Below, in pieces: positions 33,344 to 47,785 of a stretch of 64,000 nucleotides of DNA. Position 1 is the first letter of the stretch, and each line of letters opens with the position of its first letter. Source of the DNA: Dirofilaria immitis (taxonomy: Eukaryota; Nematoda; Chromadorea; Rhabditida; Onchocercidae); contig JAKNDB010000110.1 in NCBI GenBank assembly GCA_024305405.1, positions 2,604,001-2,668,000 on the forward strand, written 5' to 3'. Position numbers and translations under genes: made by a program. Below the pieces are notes generated by a model, which was not told the DNA's origin, did not search any database, and saw only the letters and a list, made by a program, of their open reading frames with translations.

Positions 33344-35305
33344 TTACTTGGCGGAAAACGATCACCTCTTCACGAACTCACCTATTAGCATAACATTCAT
33401 ATGCACTCATTGAATTGAATGAGTCATTATGAAAAGCTCTTGTCCTGCCTTTATTTTGTTAATAAATTTTTTTGTTAGAAAATTTGTTGAGATATGTTAC
33501 TGTAGCAGTTTATTCCGGCTTGTATTTGAAGGTATATTATTGATGCATATAATTAGCTAATGTCCATTGATCTGAAATACCCACATGCTTGTGATCTATG
33601 TATGCACAAATATATTTCTGCTATATAATCAAAATCAAAAGTAATCCCTGGTATTGCTTTCTGAGAACAGTCCAATCCCAAATCAAACTTCATATTTCAT
33701 TACAACTATCAGAAATTTGCAGTGTTTTATCTCTTTTAATAAAATCTCGAATGGAAATACGACTAACCAATGCAAAAAAAAAGAAAAAATGTAGCTTTGT
33801 ATTTTGAATTTCTATAACGCCTAAATTTGCTATTGAGAACTTTTAAGCTTAAAATGAGTAAATGCATTTATTTATCTGTGTTTGTGCATATGGCGATCTA
33901 GGTTAATGTTAGTACTGATCATTTAGTATATATAGTACTGTTTTTTCAAGAATTGTTAGAGTTCATTCAGCACCTCACAACTGCTTTTCTCGCAACAGAT
34001 GCGTTTACTCGTGAGTGTATTTCAGTGTGAGTCAATCGACCTCATCTGAAGTTTCCGCATCGATCTTGTCTCGAGCTCATTCTCTATACGCACCCACATT
34101 CACTTTTTCTTCTTCCTTCAGCAACTCTGTCCTCTTTCACCGTTACTATTAATATTAGTTGGAACTTCTGCTACCATCAAAAAGCAATTTTTATCACTTT
34201 CCGTTATTCTATTTTACAAATCTGGACATTTCGTTTTGCTAAAATTTGTCCATGCCATATCTCTTCAACTTTTGATCCTAGTAGTTCTTGTATGATAACA
34301 ATAGCTTATCGATCTGCTTGATGCTTCTAGCCGAATATACTCATCCGGATCTGCGTTCATTCTATCGAGACGTTGCGTCCTGTGGTGTTACGATGGACGC
34401 AATCGACACTCAGTGCATCATCATGGAATTATTAACAACTGTTAATCTTATAATAGAAAAGGGCAAGAAGGATAATAATAGTGATGGATATAAACATATT
34501 TCAGAGTTTCGTTTACTATCGAATGACACAAATTAGTTTATTGTAGGAATATATGTCTAATGGATGAAGTATTTGATAGGAGTAGATGTAATCCATCCGG
34601 AAGGATGTATCAACAATCTGCCATTACTTTCACCTGGTCCACTCGCAGGTCCAAAATAGGATATGGGACAATTAAAAGGACAGCCTATGAAGTCATTCAC
34701 TATGCGTTATCAGCAACGATGAATCATTCGGTCAAGTGCTATATCACGTTTTCGATATTTCATCTTTCTCTTTCTCCTTTCCTCCATTTCTCCTTCGGTT
34801 TTTCTGAATAACTTATGTCCTTTCTCGTTTATGTGTCAAGATCCTACCTTTATTGTAGAATGAACTACTTTTTTGTGTAACTTTGCAGAATGTTCAATTT
34901 TTAACACTTATTTTTTTAGTTGTTTTTGTCAAGTTTCGTTTAACTTTAGGTCTAGAAATTCAAAAATATAGATACTGTTGCAGGAAACATTCAATTCCTT
35001 TCGTCTAACACATTTATATTTTTGTAAGCATATTTGATGACGTCGACGGAGGAATATGTTCAAGGTTATTGTTTTGTGTCCTATTCTGTTAACACTTTCA
35101 ACTAGCTGATTATTGTCTTTCTCAGATAAGAATGCCTTTCTGATTGATCTGAACATAAATAGTTGTTTGGTATTATATTCAATATATGATGAAAGGGAGT
35201 TTGAAATTTCATTATTTTTATTAGTATATGCTAATACCTTTGCAGATATTATGTAATATGTATTAAGATTGCATGTTATCAAGATTTTATTTTCATGAAT
35301 TTCAG
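33344..35305. other. Spacer between divergent Rab40 and unc-78
   Basis: About 2 kb between two divergently transcribed genes, so it should contain both promoters and the missing first exon of unc-78. An open frame at 34288-34536 (core HPDLRSFYRDVAS) has somewhat higher GC but no recognised family. I could not find a start exon that splices in phase to 35306. Confidence 0.4.
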
Positions 35306-38300
35306 ATGCAACGTTTGCCTCTTTGCCGCGTACTGTTCGAGGAATGCCTCTGTCGTTAAATGCAAGTCCTGATGGCCAGAAATTAATTTACTGCAACGGC
35401 AATTCCGTTTATATTCGTAATATCCAGGTGATTTAATAAAGATTTCATTCTTCTCGAGTTTCATTCATAAGATTTGTTGAACACATTAAAAATAATACTT
35501 AGCTAGGAAAACCGTCTCTCTGGTATAGTGTTTTTATATTTTTTCAATTGTTATACATACGAAATAATGTTGCTTTCTTAGAAGTGACTTAGTCAGTAGT
35601 TCTTTATTATAGAATCCAAAAGAATGTGAAATTTATACTGAACATGCGAATCCTACAACCGTGGCAAAGTACTCTCCATCCGGTTTTTATGTCGCATCTG
35701 GTGACCAGTCTGGAAAAATACGTATTTGGGATACGACACAACCGACACATATATTAAAAGCTGAGTATCCAGTATTGTCTGGTCCTATTCGTGATATTGC
35801 ATGGTCTGACGATAGTAAAAGAATAGCAGTAGTTGGTGAAGGACGCGAAAGGTTTGCTTTGTCAACGATAAGGCTTAGTTATTATTTTTCAACTAGTGAC
35901 TGTTAATCAAAAAAAGGAAAATCTGATGTTGAAGAAGTCTTCTGGAAAAGTAGAAAATTGCTTTTAGCAGTAAATTATATTTTCAGGTTTGGCCATGTTT
36001 TCCTTTTTGATACTGGAACCTCCAATGGGAATCTGTCGGGTCAAAGCCGCACAATGTCAAGTATCGATTTTCGTCCTGCTAGACCCTACAGACTTGTGAG
36101 CGGTTCAGAAGACAACACTGTCGCACTCTTCGAAGGACCTCCATTTAAATTTCTGACTGTAAGTCTATAATTTTATCAAGTTTCAGTACAGCTTATCTTG
36201 TGATATGACTTTTGCATGGCGTAAATATTTAAGCTCTCAAATTGGTTTCATATTTACTATCTGTTGTTGTTACAGCTCTTTCACGAACATACTCGTTTTG
36301 CTTATTGTGTCCGGTATAATGCTTCTGGCACATTGTTCGCTAGCTCGGGGGCAGATGGAAAGGTATATTAATTTGACTTTACGATTTTTGATACTTTTTT
36401 TCAGTCTTTTGTAGTGATTATTCGGGAGCTGCTTTGATTATTCTATCTGCAGAAACTGATAATTTGTTATTTATCATGAGTTTTAGGTGATATTGTACGA
36501 AGGGACAAGTGGTCAGAAAGAGGAGAACTTGTGGATGACCAATGTAAAGGTGTAGCACATGCTGGAAGCGTTTTTGCATTATGTTGGTCTCCAGATGGAC
36601 AGCATATTGCAACTGCATCCGGTGATAAAACCATTAAAATTTGGGATGTCGCTTCAAAAAAATTGGAGAAGTCGGTTTTTAAGTATTTATGTATATATAT
36701 TGCTCTTTTTATCTTTCTCTTTTATACTATTTTCTCACGATGTTTGTGTAATTTTGTGAGCTCTCGAAATTTTACAGTTTTTTACTGTCAGTTTCTTTAT
36801 CTTCAGAACTTTTGTGATAGGAAAAATGTCGATGATCAACAACTTTCTGTCATTTGGACGAAAGTTTTCTTGCTGGAGTCAGTCTCTCTGGTTTCATAAA
36901 TATTTTGGACTTAGAAAGCGGTTCTGTGCCAAAAGTTTTGAAAGGGCATAACAAACCGATAACAGCTCTTGCGGTGTGTCACGAGAAATCATTGGCTTTC
37001 ACGGCGGATTTTGAAGGAAATATCAGTAAGTTTTCACATTAGAAAAACACATTCAATAGTTCATCATATTCGCAATCATGTCTCCTTAACTGCCTATCAT
37101 TTTTTTCTCTCTCTCTTTTCGAATTAATGGATATGAAGTTGTTCACATAACGTGTTCATATCAGTTTCTAATAGATTGTTTCAGTGCTTCGTAGTATAAA
37201 AGTTGTTGATTCAATTTTTGTTCTATTTTTTTTTATTGTTAGTGGACAAGATAATATGAATCAGTCATCTGTTTTATGAATTAAAAATTTTTCCATTTTC
37301 TATGGGTTAAAAATTTTTTTATTTTAAAACACTGAAACACTCTGGCTGCATTAAAATATATTGCAGCACGGTGGTGTCTTAATTCAGGAGATTCGGAAAG
37401 GCTTTTGCCCACTATTCATAGTTCACAGGTTAGACATTTGGAAACTTTTACTTATCGTTATAGAGTAAAATTTTGCTATTTTGAGAATCCACTATATGTA
37501 TAATTCACTATTATTTTGTGATGGTAAGGTGATTTCGACATAGTTTATTGCATGCCATTGCAGGTATCAGGCATGAGTGTTTCTCCGAATGGTGATTTGG
37601 TATCAGTTGGTTGGGATGACTCGATTGCATTTACTTCTTTTCCTGGTTCACTGGGTAAGCTTTTTTTTCCTCTTAGAATTTCTTCACTTAAGCTTAATCA
37701 TTTGATTGCTTCCCCTTTTACAAAAGGCCTACAGGAAACTGTTCCAGTTAAAATCGCAGTTATTTTTAGATCACGTCCAGTCAAACAAGATAAAATTATC
37801 ATCACAACCGCGACAACTTGCATTGGGCTCTGATGGTAAGACTGTAGTGGTTGCTTGCCACAAATCAATTACTGTTTTCTCGGATGTCAAACAAACGATT
37901 TCGGAAAATATCGATTACGACGCTTCATGTGTCACTATCTCTCCAGATTCCAAGTTTATCGCCGTTGGCAGCCAGGTTATAAGAACTATGTTTATTCAAG
38001 TAGGAATTAAATAAATTCTTTCTGATACACATTTTCATTGCCTTTCTTAATTCGTTATTTCCAGGAGAACAAAATACACGTTTATGAACTAAGTAGCAAT
38101 CAAGTGAAAGAAATAAAGTAATCTCTCAAACTGGATCTATTACTTCGCTTGCATGGAGCCCAAATGGAAATTACGTTGTTGCAACAGATGCAAATAGGAA
38201 GGTATTTGCGTTTTTTTCTTCGACTATTTTAGTTATCTATTACAACTGGAAATTGATTTTAAAGTAAATAGTCTCTGCTTGGGCATCTTAGTATAGCATA

Positions 38301-39254
38301 GGAGTGCTAATTGGACATTTTCAATCTTCCTTCTATCATTTCAGACAATTCCATGATAGATTTTTCCATTATGGAGCTGAAAATTCTATTTCATCTGGTA
38401 GGATGTTACTTTAAATTAGTGATACAATTTTGAAATGGGCCCAGAGCAAATAAATTGAAGTATAATATATTCTAAGTAGATTGAGGTATATTTGTTCTAG
38501 GATTATTTAAAAATTATATTGTTGATTTAAATTGATATCTTGTCAGATGAAATAGCATTTTCATTCGTTTCTTTACTGTTGTAACTAAACCTTGACAATC
38601 TTGGTGATTTAATTGAAACATTTTTTGGGTAAACCAAAAAAATTGCTCTTATTATTTTCATTCTTTAATGTTTGAAATGAAGAATATTTGTAGCAGAAAA
38701 GTAATTAGAATCTAAGGACTGTAGTTACCTGTTTTATGTACTTAATAAGTCAAACTTAAGTTATAAGTGTTTTCAGGTAGTACCTTATTCGGTGTATAAT
38801 GACTATAAATGTGTCACAGAGAAAGAATGGACCTTTCATTCAGCTCGAATAAATTGTTCTGCATGGTCAATAGACAGTCGTTTTATTGCAACCGGTGGAA
38901 TTGATACGAATGTTATCATTTGGGATTTGGAACACAGTGGGGAACATCCAATAATCATCAAAGGTTAGCCACAGCTTTAAGCATATTTTTTTGAATGGAA
39001 TTCATATTTTAATATTGAATTTAATATTCGACGGAATCCACATTTTAAACTAAGTTAAATTATTAATAAGTTTTATTTATTCATTACCGATGTTTTTCTT
39101 GAGAAACATCTATATTCAAAGTACATGTATTTTTTGGACCATTTTCAGGGCACATACAATGAGCCCAATTAATGGAATTGCTTGGCTCGGTCCAAATCGG
39201 ATCATTACAGTTGGTCAGGATTCAGTTTTAAAAATCTGGACAGTCAATGTATGA
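35306..39254 (+). CDS. unc-78: Actin-interacting protein 1 (WDR1/UNC-78), first exon missing
   Basis: Cytoplasmic WD-repeat protein that promotes actin filament disassembly with ADF/cofilin; UNC-78 organises body-wall muscle actin in C. elegans. Exons: 35306-35427, 35613-35851, 35987-36158, 36276-36362, 36487-36682, 36807-37025, 37367-37428, 37564-37654, 37770-37975, 38065-38201, 38777-38963, 39149-39254, about 607 codons against 611 in UNC-78. Near-identical blocks include [56 protein letters not shown] and the C-terminal [11 protein letters not shown]. Five one-base frameshifts are needed, near 36526, 36824, 36866, 38116 and 39148, all as a missing base. The first exon, expected to code only a few residues, was not located; the first coding base here is the second base of a codon. 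Confidence 0.93.
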
Positions 39255-41325
39255 TTGCTCATTTTATTGGCTTTAATTATACTATCAACGCAAGTATTTA
39301 AAAAAGACGTTTGTTTTAATTACATTTATATTCTCTACGTTCAAAATTAACGCATTTAAGTGCCGGAAATGAGTATAAATTTATATACGGGTACATATGT
39401 ACACATGTTGAACTTTGTATCTCTTATATTGCTGGTTGATGCGACGCACTGATCAAGTATGGCTAACGAAGAAAAAAAAATGTTGCAGGCGAAAATTTAG
39501 CTTCTACCTTTCCTGTACAGTAAAGCGATAACAGCAACGCGCATTGTGGTGCTTTATGGCACAGCAAAAAAATTTTTCAAAATACAAGTCAGCTCGCGTT
39601 CAACTTGCGAATTGCTTCTCGAGAATTCAAAGAATTTTATAAGTCTGTTTTTGAATGTTAGATAGTGTTGTTTATTGGCCTTTATTTTTTCAACTATGTG
39701 TAGTAAATAAGCTCGAAAGTAATAGGTTTGGAATGAGTAAAGCTGCCGAAAGATAAAGAGTACAACTTTTAATTATTTGATGGATTTGGGTGATTGTTAG
39801 TGCAATTAATCTATTTCAGTTGTTACTCTTTTCCTTCTCCGTCTCTCTTGTAATTTGATAAATTTGTTACCTTCTTGTTTTCACATATTGGTACGGCGGC
39901 GCAAGATGCAGTAAATCAGCGAAAAATCGATCTTTGAGAAACAGGTGATTTCGCTGATGGTGAATTTGCTTTACTGATTGAGCAAAACGAATGACTAATT
40001 TTAACGATGGGTAGTATCCATAAATTCACGGTATTACTATCCAGATGACTTGTCTGCATTACGCTGATGTACATTTGGAGAATAGATGATTATTGAGCTG
40101 TTTGTGATATTTATGACATGGGAACTACGGAAAAAGATAATGCGGGGATGTTGAAATTTCTCTCGAACAAAAATATATTTGCACTGTTTTGTGGTTTCTT
40201 TGTCTTGTTTGTTTGGTATAAAAAGGGATAGATAGGATCATAGAAAAAGAGGGTGATTACAACAACGATGAAAATAGTTTTATAGAGGTTACTGTTGAGA
40301 AAAAGAAATTGTTAAGCGAGAAGCGATATAAACTAGTCCCGTTCTCTTATCATTCATCAATTCGACAAATTAATAAACTAATTAGAAATTTAGCATTACC
40401 CAACTTAATTGAAAATTACACCACTGAGTGGAAAATGGTGGCCACTTCATTTTTTTTCATTGTTTTGTTTGATATCAAAGAAAAGAAAATTACAGAAAGA
40501 TGAAAAAGTGCGTTTTTGCATATGATTCATGCTAAATGTGTAACACGACTTACTAATTTGATTGTGAAGAAAAAGTTTGCATACAATGATAATAGTTAGT
40601 CTCATTTCTCGACCAACTGTCAACTGAAAGATGAATTGAAGAAGGTTATGTACACTTTTTCATCTGTTGAAATGCCTGAGTGAAGAAAAACAAAGTAGCT
40701 GCAACCAGGCAGCATTCGTTAGCAACTTTTCATTCTTTTTTTTTAATTTAATGAAACTAACGAAGTCAGATCATACTCATGTGTTAGATTGATTTCATTA
40801 CTGTTATCCTATTATTACTAATCGATTGTTTCATCAACGATTTCTATTTTCTGATTTGTTTAAATGGCAGAAGATACAAAATCTTTGATTTGGTTGAAAT
40901 TTCTGTAGTATGACATATATTGGACAATTAACGGATCAAATAAAAGTAACAGTTCAGCTACTGTTATTAATTGATAAGTACCATGAAATTAGATATTTTA
41001 TTGAAAGTTTTAATTTATTTGAATTAGAAGATATATTTGTAGTTGAAATTTAGAAGGAAAAAAAACTGGAAAAGGAAAACCAATTCACATTGTTAGGAAA
41101 CTATGTTTACATAAACGGCAGATAAGAATGTCATTTATGGCGTGCGATAATGGATTATGGAAGTGTTAACGAAGATGGTCGATTTGTTCGTTCAGGATGA
41201 ACGATGGAATAAGATGTAAATGGGCGGATCATGTCCGACAGGCCTTTTACCCGGAAACCCCATTTGAGAGGCATGGAAGATAAAGGGTCATGTAAAGCAG
41301 AAACCATTTTGCTGTTTCTACGGAT
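39255..41325. other. Spacer between unc-78 and the VWA gene
   Basis: AT-rich with no recognised exon. The segment 39470-39610 is somewhat GC-richer and unexplained. The promoter of the downstream VWA gene must lie at the right end. Confidence 0.5.
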
Positions 41326-44300
41326 ATGACTTTCCGATTTGCCTGGTTTGTGCTGTTGATTTCTGTGTGCTACGCTGAAGATGATGGTATCGAAGGATCT
41401 GGCGAAGGATCCGGAGAAGGAGATCTGTTGACTCCGGAAAACCTTTGGGAACCATCGGCCATGCAACAAGATGACGATGGCAATGATGTTTTGGAATTCA
41501 CCGAGACATGTATGGATAATAAATAATTTTTGAATGTCTTAAGAATTAAGCATGTGAAAGTAACAGACTTCTAAGTTTTCACATATTTTAGAACAGTGCC
41601 ATAATTTTCCTTCATTGACTCATTAATCAGTAGTAAACAATCTAAATGATACAGATCCAATAAAAGATGAATGCGGTGTGGATCTGTTGTTTCTTATGGA
41701 TGCCTCTGGAAGCTTGGAACAAATCTATACACAACATATTAATTGGACTACCCAGCTAATTGAAACTCTACTATTAACCGATAAAGATCAAGTACATGTT
41801 GCCGTGATTCAATATGCCGAAACACCGATCATCGAATTTTCTCTTAATACTTATCGAGACCTACGTGATATTACTAATCATATTATGACAATTAATTTCC
41901 AATCCGGTGGCACCAGGACAGGTAAAGCACTATTGGCAGCAAAAACTGAATTGTTTAGTGAAGAAAAAGGAGCCAGGTTAGTCTAAAAATTGGTCGCAAC
42001 ATTGTTTTACTAATAAGTCCATTTATTAATTGAAATCGGTAAAATTTTTTACAGCAATCGCAGAGAAACATATTGAGTGTACCATATATCGCAGATACTA
42101 TCGCAGATATTTCTCGGTTTCTCCTTGTCTAGTACGGGCAAAGAACCTTGAACTGTGTCATTTCTAAAGTGACTTTGATCTTAAGTCTCTGCAATTTTTA
42201 GCAGGAATACTGGGGAAAAAATATAGCACATTTTTAGTTTTGCGATGAAATTAAACTGAGTTGAAAGATACTTTAGCAAGCGGTTTAAACATTTGAAGTG
42301 CAAAATCCCACTGGTTATGCGATTTCAGGAAAAATGCCAGCAAAATTATTGTTCTATTTACGGATGGATTATCTGTCGATGATCCTATCAAGCATGCTCA
42401 GCAGTTACGTGAAGTTGAAAAAGTCAAAATTTATGTTGTATATGTTGGATCGGACGGTTTTGAACCTGAAATGAGCCGTATTGCAGGCGGAAAATCAAAT
42501 ATCTTCGGGTTCGCTCGTTTTACTTTCTAATTATTCAAGAATTAAGACATAGTTAATATTTCATGACAGCAAGGATTTAAAAATATTGACTTATATGCAA
42601 ATTTTAAGTTCATGATAATTCAATATACAGCAGCACTGTTAAACTGTAATGATTTCGTCGTTAGATGCGTCTGAACATTAATTAAGATTAAGTTAAAATT
42701 AATTACCATATTATAACGTAATATTAATGATCTAACGGAACATTTAATGGGATCAAGTTGACGAGTTCAAAATTTTCTGCCTAAAAAGAATGATTGAAAT
42801 GCTGAGTTTGGAAAAAAATGATTGATTCGAAATAAGTGAAAACCAAAACATTTTTCCGCGGTGGATTGATGAATATTGCATTTTTGAAAATGGTCAAATC
42901 AGTGAAACGAGAAATGACCTGTTTTTAATTTCCTAAATTGTTATCCATTATTTTTTTTCAAAAAGAGCTGAATAAAATAAACACATTGATTAAATTGCAT
43001 TCATTCGGACACCTAGAAGATCATATTGACTATAATTTTGATGAAATAAGATTTAATAAATTGATCGTGTTTTTTTTTTTTTTTTAAAAGATATTTGGAC
43101 GTATAACCCATTTATCTATGTTTTAATTTACTGATCGCTATTTTAGCTTTTTCTTATTAGAGTAGTTAGAAATCGCCGAATAGATTTGAAATGAAGTGAA
43201 AACTTATAAAATGAAAAGTATTTTTGTCTAGGAATATTTATTTTATCTTTAAAATTAAAAGCTACAATTAGCGTTTCACAGCAACTAAATGATATTATTC
43301 AAAAAAAAAAGGAGCCACAATTGCCCTGTGCTTTCTCTCGATATTTTCAACTGACTTTGCTATTAGATCATATGGAAAGAAAATTAAATAAGTTTTGATT
43401 TCAGACTGCAGGAATTCTCTCGACTGCAGAAAACATTAATCACTGATGTGGAGCAAGCCCAAATATGCGAATCTCAAAAGGGATGGGAAATACCAGAAGC
43501 TACCATAAAAACAGTGGAAAAAACAAGGATCGAATCCCGTTCTTCAAGTAAGACCACGACATCAACAAAATTGCATACGACTAACAAAATGCGCACGTCA
43601 ACTACAGCACATCCTACATCACCACGTATATCAGTAACGAAAGATAATCAGTTGAAATATAAGACCAGGAAAATAACAGCCAAACAAGTAACTGTATCTC
43701 AAGATCAGGTACAGTTATGTTTATTATAGCCTTCATAAATCAGATTCATCCAAGAATATTTGTCGTTTGTTCAACTTAACAATTCTCTGAGTCTCATTAG
43801 ATTTTGTATTAAGTTGAACTTATTGATACTATAATTCCAAAATGCAATTATTAGTTACTCGAAAGTTTTATCTTAAGGCTAAATAAATTTCCGTGTATAT
43901 GAGACTTGAAAAGCCATAATTGAAAACTTAAACTTGAAATCACACTGAAGATACGCTATGAGAAACTAGTTTACGAGCGTTATCAATGAGCCGTTGAAAT
44001 TTATGCTTATAGGTTGCGGAGCTTTCGGGGACAGATGCAAGCGATAAAATTAGTGATAAAAATACTGATGAAGTACCAATCAGTGCAGTAAGTGTTGATG
44101 AACAATTTGTAGAAAATGTAACCGTCCCACAAGAATCGATCTTTAGTGAGGATGTTAGTTGATTTTGAATTACATTCACGTGTTGTTTTATTTAAATGAC
44201 CAGAAGAATTTTATAGTGGCAACATTATAGAAAAAAATCTCAACTTCTAACAATTTGAAATTACTCTAATGACTTTCCGATATAGAGTGGATCCTCTTAA

Positions 44301-46552
44301 CTCTGATGATATAAGAAATCATAGTGATGCATCTACATTAATCTTTCAATATTTCTTTCCTTAGTAATCTAATCAACTACGAAACCCAAATTTGCAGCAC
44401 ATTAAAAAGTATGAAGAAAATGAAAATAGTATAACTCTAAATTTGACAAGAAGGTGCAAAAGGAACGTCCACAAGTGGAAATGATAACACCATCTGCAAA
44501 CCAATCGCTTACTGAAGGTCGAGAAATTTCACGATCGACCAATTTTCCCAAGAATAAGACGACGTTAGCATCAAGGTCCGTCAAATTTTCGAACTGTTTG
44601 AGCATTTTCACGCAGATTTATCGTTCACCACTTCCTAACAAACATAATCAATGGTATATATACAGGAAAGTTTGCTTTATTAGTTGTCAGCTTACTATTT
44701 TTGAGTATCATGGATTTCATAACGAATTGCCACGGTGCATACCCGGAATTTCTTATAAGCTCGCGTTACTTCACTATACATTTTAAACTGCCTCATTAGC
44801 TCTTACTTGTTGGTACATGACTTTCTTCCCAAGATTGTGATTTCTTGGCTGCAATAATTAATTATATTATTTCAGACATTCAGTGCAGCATACTTCAACG
44901 TCAATTACAAAAAAATCAGGAAAAACAGATTCAGCGGGAAATATTGAAAGACATCAAGGTAAATGAAATCAGTGCAAGGGATAATCGAATAATTCATTCA
45001 TCTTTATTTTCAGGACAATGTCCACGAGAAATTTTGTTCATCGTCGATAGTTCTGGGTCAGTGCAAAGGATATACGATCAGCAGAAAGAATATCTATTAT
45101 CACTGCTTAACGAACTACAAGTAATTATTTTCCATATATTCCACCTGTTTTGAAAAATTTTTAAATTGCGTGTGGGATTTAGCCTACCAATCGTTACTCT
45201 AAAACATTCGGATTTATCTGATTATGAGAAGTAATCAGAAAATTAGAGCGTCTTGGAAATATGCAAAACTTCTTCTAACATGCGAATTAAAAAGTTCAAT
45301 AGTAAAAAAGAAATGGAACTTATAAACTATCCTATTGCCATATTTGATTTACTTATGTTTTTCACAAATAATTGAATATTTCAAGAAAAATAATTCTTTT
45401 TTTTTTGTAAGATTGGTGAAGGTGATCAACGGGTTGCTTTGATTCAATTTGCCGGTAGTTCACATCAGAGAGTTGAATGGACATTCGATACATATAAAGA
45501 TATCAAAGATATTGCAGAAGCGCTCAGTCAAGTTCGACATTTTACTGGTATATCATTTTTGATCAGGAATCACTTAGAAAAAAATCTTGTTAAATTCAGA
45601 ATAAAAAAGTCAATAGCTAGCATTTTTAGTTGAAAACAGTGAAATTTAGAGGATAAAAATTTTTGATTATTTCTGCTAAAGTAGATATATAATTCAGATA
45701 GCGTGAAAGTCTTTTACTTTCTACACGTAAAGAATGGGTAAGGTAGTGAACAACAAAATAGATATCCTCAATAGTGGTATTTTTTTTCTTTAATTGAGAT
45801 TGTAATTCAAATATTTTAAAAATAACTAATAATTATTATTAGGGACAACATACATCGGACGTGCGCTGGAAAAATTCAATCGGCGTTTTGGAAACTCGCA
45901 GACATGGAATACCAACAATTGTTATACTTATCAGCGACAGGTACGTCACTTTTTCATGTCCTACGCTATTTGTTTTTGAAATTTCAGCACTAAATCTTAC
46001 AGATGCTATATTTACAAGATATATCAACATGCGAAGTGTGTGCTGAAAGATTAGGCAAACTTCTCCACTCAACATGTACATTGCAGTTTTTCGCAAGATG
46101 ATGCCAGTAAGCCAGCAGAAGAAATTCGTCGAATGTCGAATGTCGAATTTTATGCTGTCAGCATGTCAGATCTTCATAATTTGTGAGTTACTTTATTTGA
46201 TCTTACACCAATCAGTTTCACTTTTACTCACCTTAGAACTAGTAACCGTACACATATAAACAACTGCCCCGTCTCCAATCTTTTTAAAATCACTCACGTA
46301 ACGCTCTTCCAAACTATTTCATTTTTCATATTATGATGAACTGATTATCACAATATCAGCAGCTGGCACCTTACTTCTCCCCATTTTATTTCATAAAATA
46401 AGTGACTAACAAACTCCCATTTCACTTTTTTAAAACAATTCTTCAGCGAATACCTAGCGAAACTGACGGATGACCCAGCAAAAGTATATGTTGGAGCACA
46501 AAGTGAGGATTTAAGACAGAATTTATTGAGCTTGATCCGCTGTAGAACATGA
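41326..46552 (+). CDS. Secreted two-VWA-domain protein with Ser-Gly repeats
   Basis: Predicted extracellular matrix or cuticle-associated protein, about 625 residues. Exons: 41326-41509, 41655-41976, 42329-42508, 43405-43708, 44013-44153, 44454-44575, 44876-44958, 45014-45120, 45412-45547, 45843-45940, 46087-46182, 46447-46552. A signal peptide (FAWFVLLISVCYA) is followed by acidic EGSGEGSGEGD, a likely glycosaminoglycan attachment site. The first VWA domain has MIDAS LFLMDASGS, a GGTRTGKAL segment and VLFTDG. A Thr/Ser/Lys-rich linker follows. The second VWA has LFIVDSSGS, TTYIGRAL and LISD. Both metal-ion-dependent adhesion sites look complete, so ligand binding is plausible. One extra base appears near 45890, the only apparent insertion in the window. 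I cannot assign a named orthologue. Confidence 0.85.
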
Positions 46553-47785
46553 TCAGAAACTTTAATTTATTCAATTATTGATAAATTTGGTATTGTTTCA
46601 AATATATTTACGAAATAAATAATCAAATGTCATATAAACATTATGAAAGACAAATAAATCAGAGGCAACAGAAAAGCAAAAAGAAATAAGACAACGAATA
46701 TGAACGAATATGATAAGCTCGACCCTGAAAATTCATTCCAAGATTCTGCAATCTGTTGGCGCTCTGTGCAAAAAGTGATTAAAATTTTAAAATAATATAA
46801 GCTCGAATACGAAATGCATCACACGAAGTCGAGAGGTAGTTCTATCAATAGTATACAAAATCCCCATTACAAGCTTTGTGTCGACGCCTCGTACGATACC
46901 CCGCTGTTGATGCCATGTTATGCTTGGATGCCATTGCTGCCTATATTAATTTGAATAAATAATCACAAATAATGTTCATGTCTAAAAAATTAATGTAAGA
47001 TGTATTTAAAAAATAACTAAAACTTGACATGAAATTTAAAAAGCATGAAATTTTGAAAAATTTTGAGGACAAATTGAAGTGAAAAAACTTTTTACAAAAA
47101 CAACGGAAATTTACCCTCGAATTAGAATAAAATTTTTTGTGATGATTTTTTGTGCTTGGTAAGAGGTAAATGAAGTTTCAGCATTCCCATTCTCAGAATG
47201 TCTGAGCAGCGACTTCGATCTAGCAGTTACTATTTCATTTGTCGATTCAGTGCAAGCGATGCTAGCTTAAAAATAATACTGATTATTAATCAAAATTTTT
47301 ATAAATGGAGTCCCGTAGTTTTAAAGCAAATATTACTACTCAATGGAAAAAAATCCGTAAAAAATGCTGCTGTCTAATATACCTGAAGGACTGCAATTTC
47401 TATATGCACTTGTAGTGCTTGAAACGGATGGCATCTGGAACGAGAAGTTATAGATTTATGAAGACAGGAAACTAGTTCAAAAATGAAAAAAAGAATGGAT
47501 AATTCAACCACTAACCTGTCCAAATATGTTCACTCGCTGTATGTGAAAGAAATGGTTCTTGATCATAAATTTATTACCGCAATTAACTTAAAATTAACTG
47601 GCAGAAAAGAGAATGACGCTACATACAAACGCTCCTATCCATTTCTTTATTTCACTTAATAGAATACAGAAAAATTGCCCCTACACCATTACGTAAATAG
47701 ATTAATAAGTTACTGACAGCATACAAGTTTAACTTGTTTAGACAATGAATGAACAACTTGAACTATCTTTGTCAAGTCTATCAGT
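46553..47785. other. Spacer between convergent genes
   Basis: Contains the 3' UTR of the VWA gene (AATAAA-type signal near 46613) and of the minus-strand Shg1-like gene. No coding signal was seen. Confidence 0.5.

Noticed and set aside
32764..33413. Plus-strand open frames across the Rab40 first exon
   Set aside because: They are antisense to a clear GTPase exon and have no similarity of their own.
46831..46850. GAGAGGTAGT, resembling a let-7 family seed
   Set aside because: The following bases do not match let-7 and no complementary arm that would form a precursor hairpin is present.
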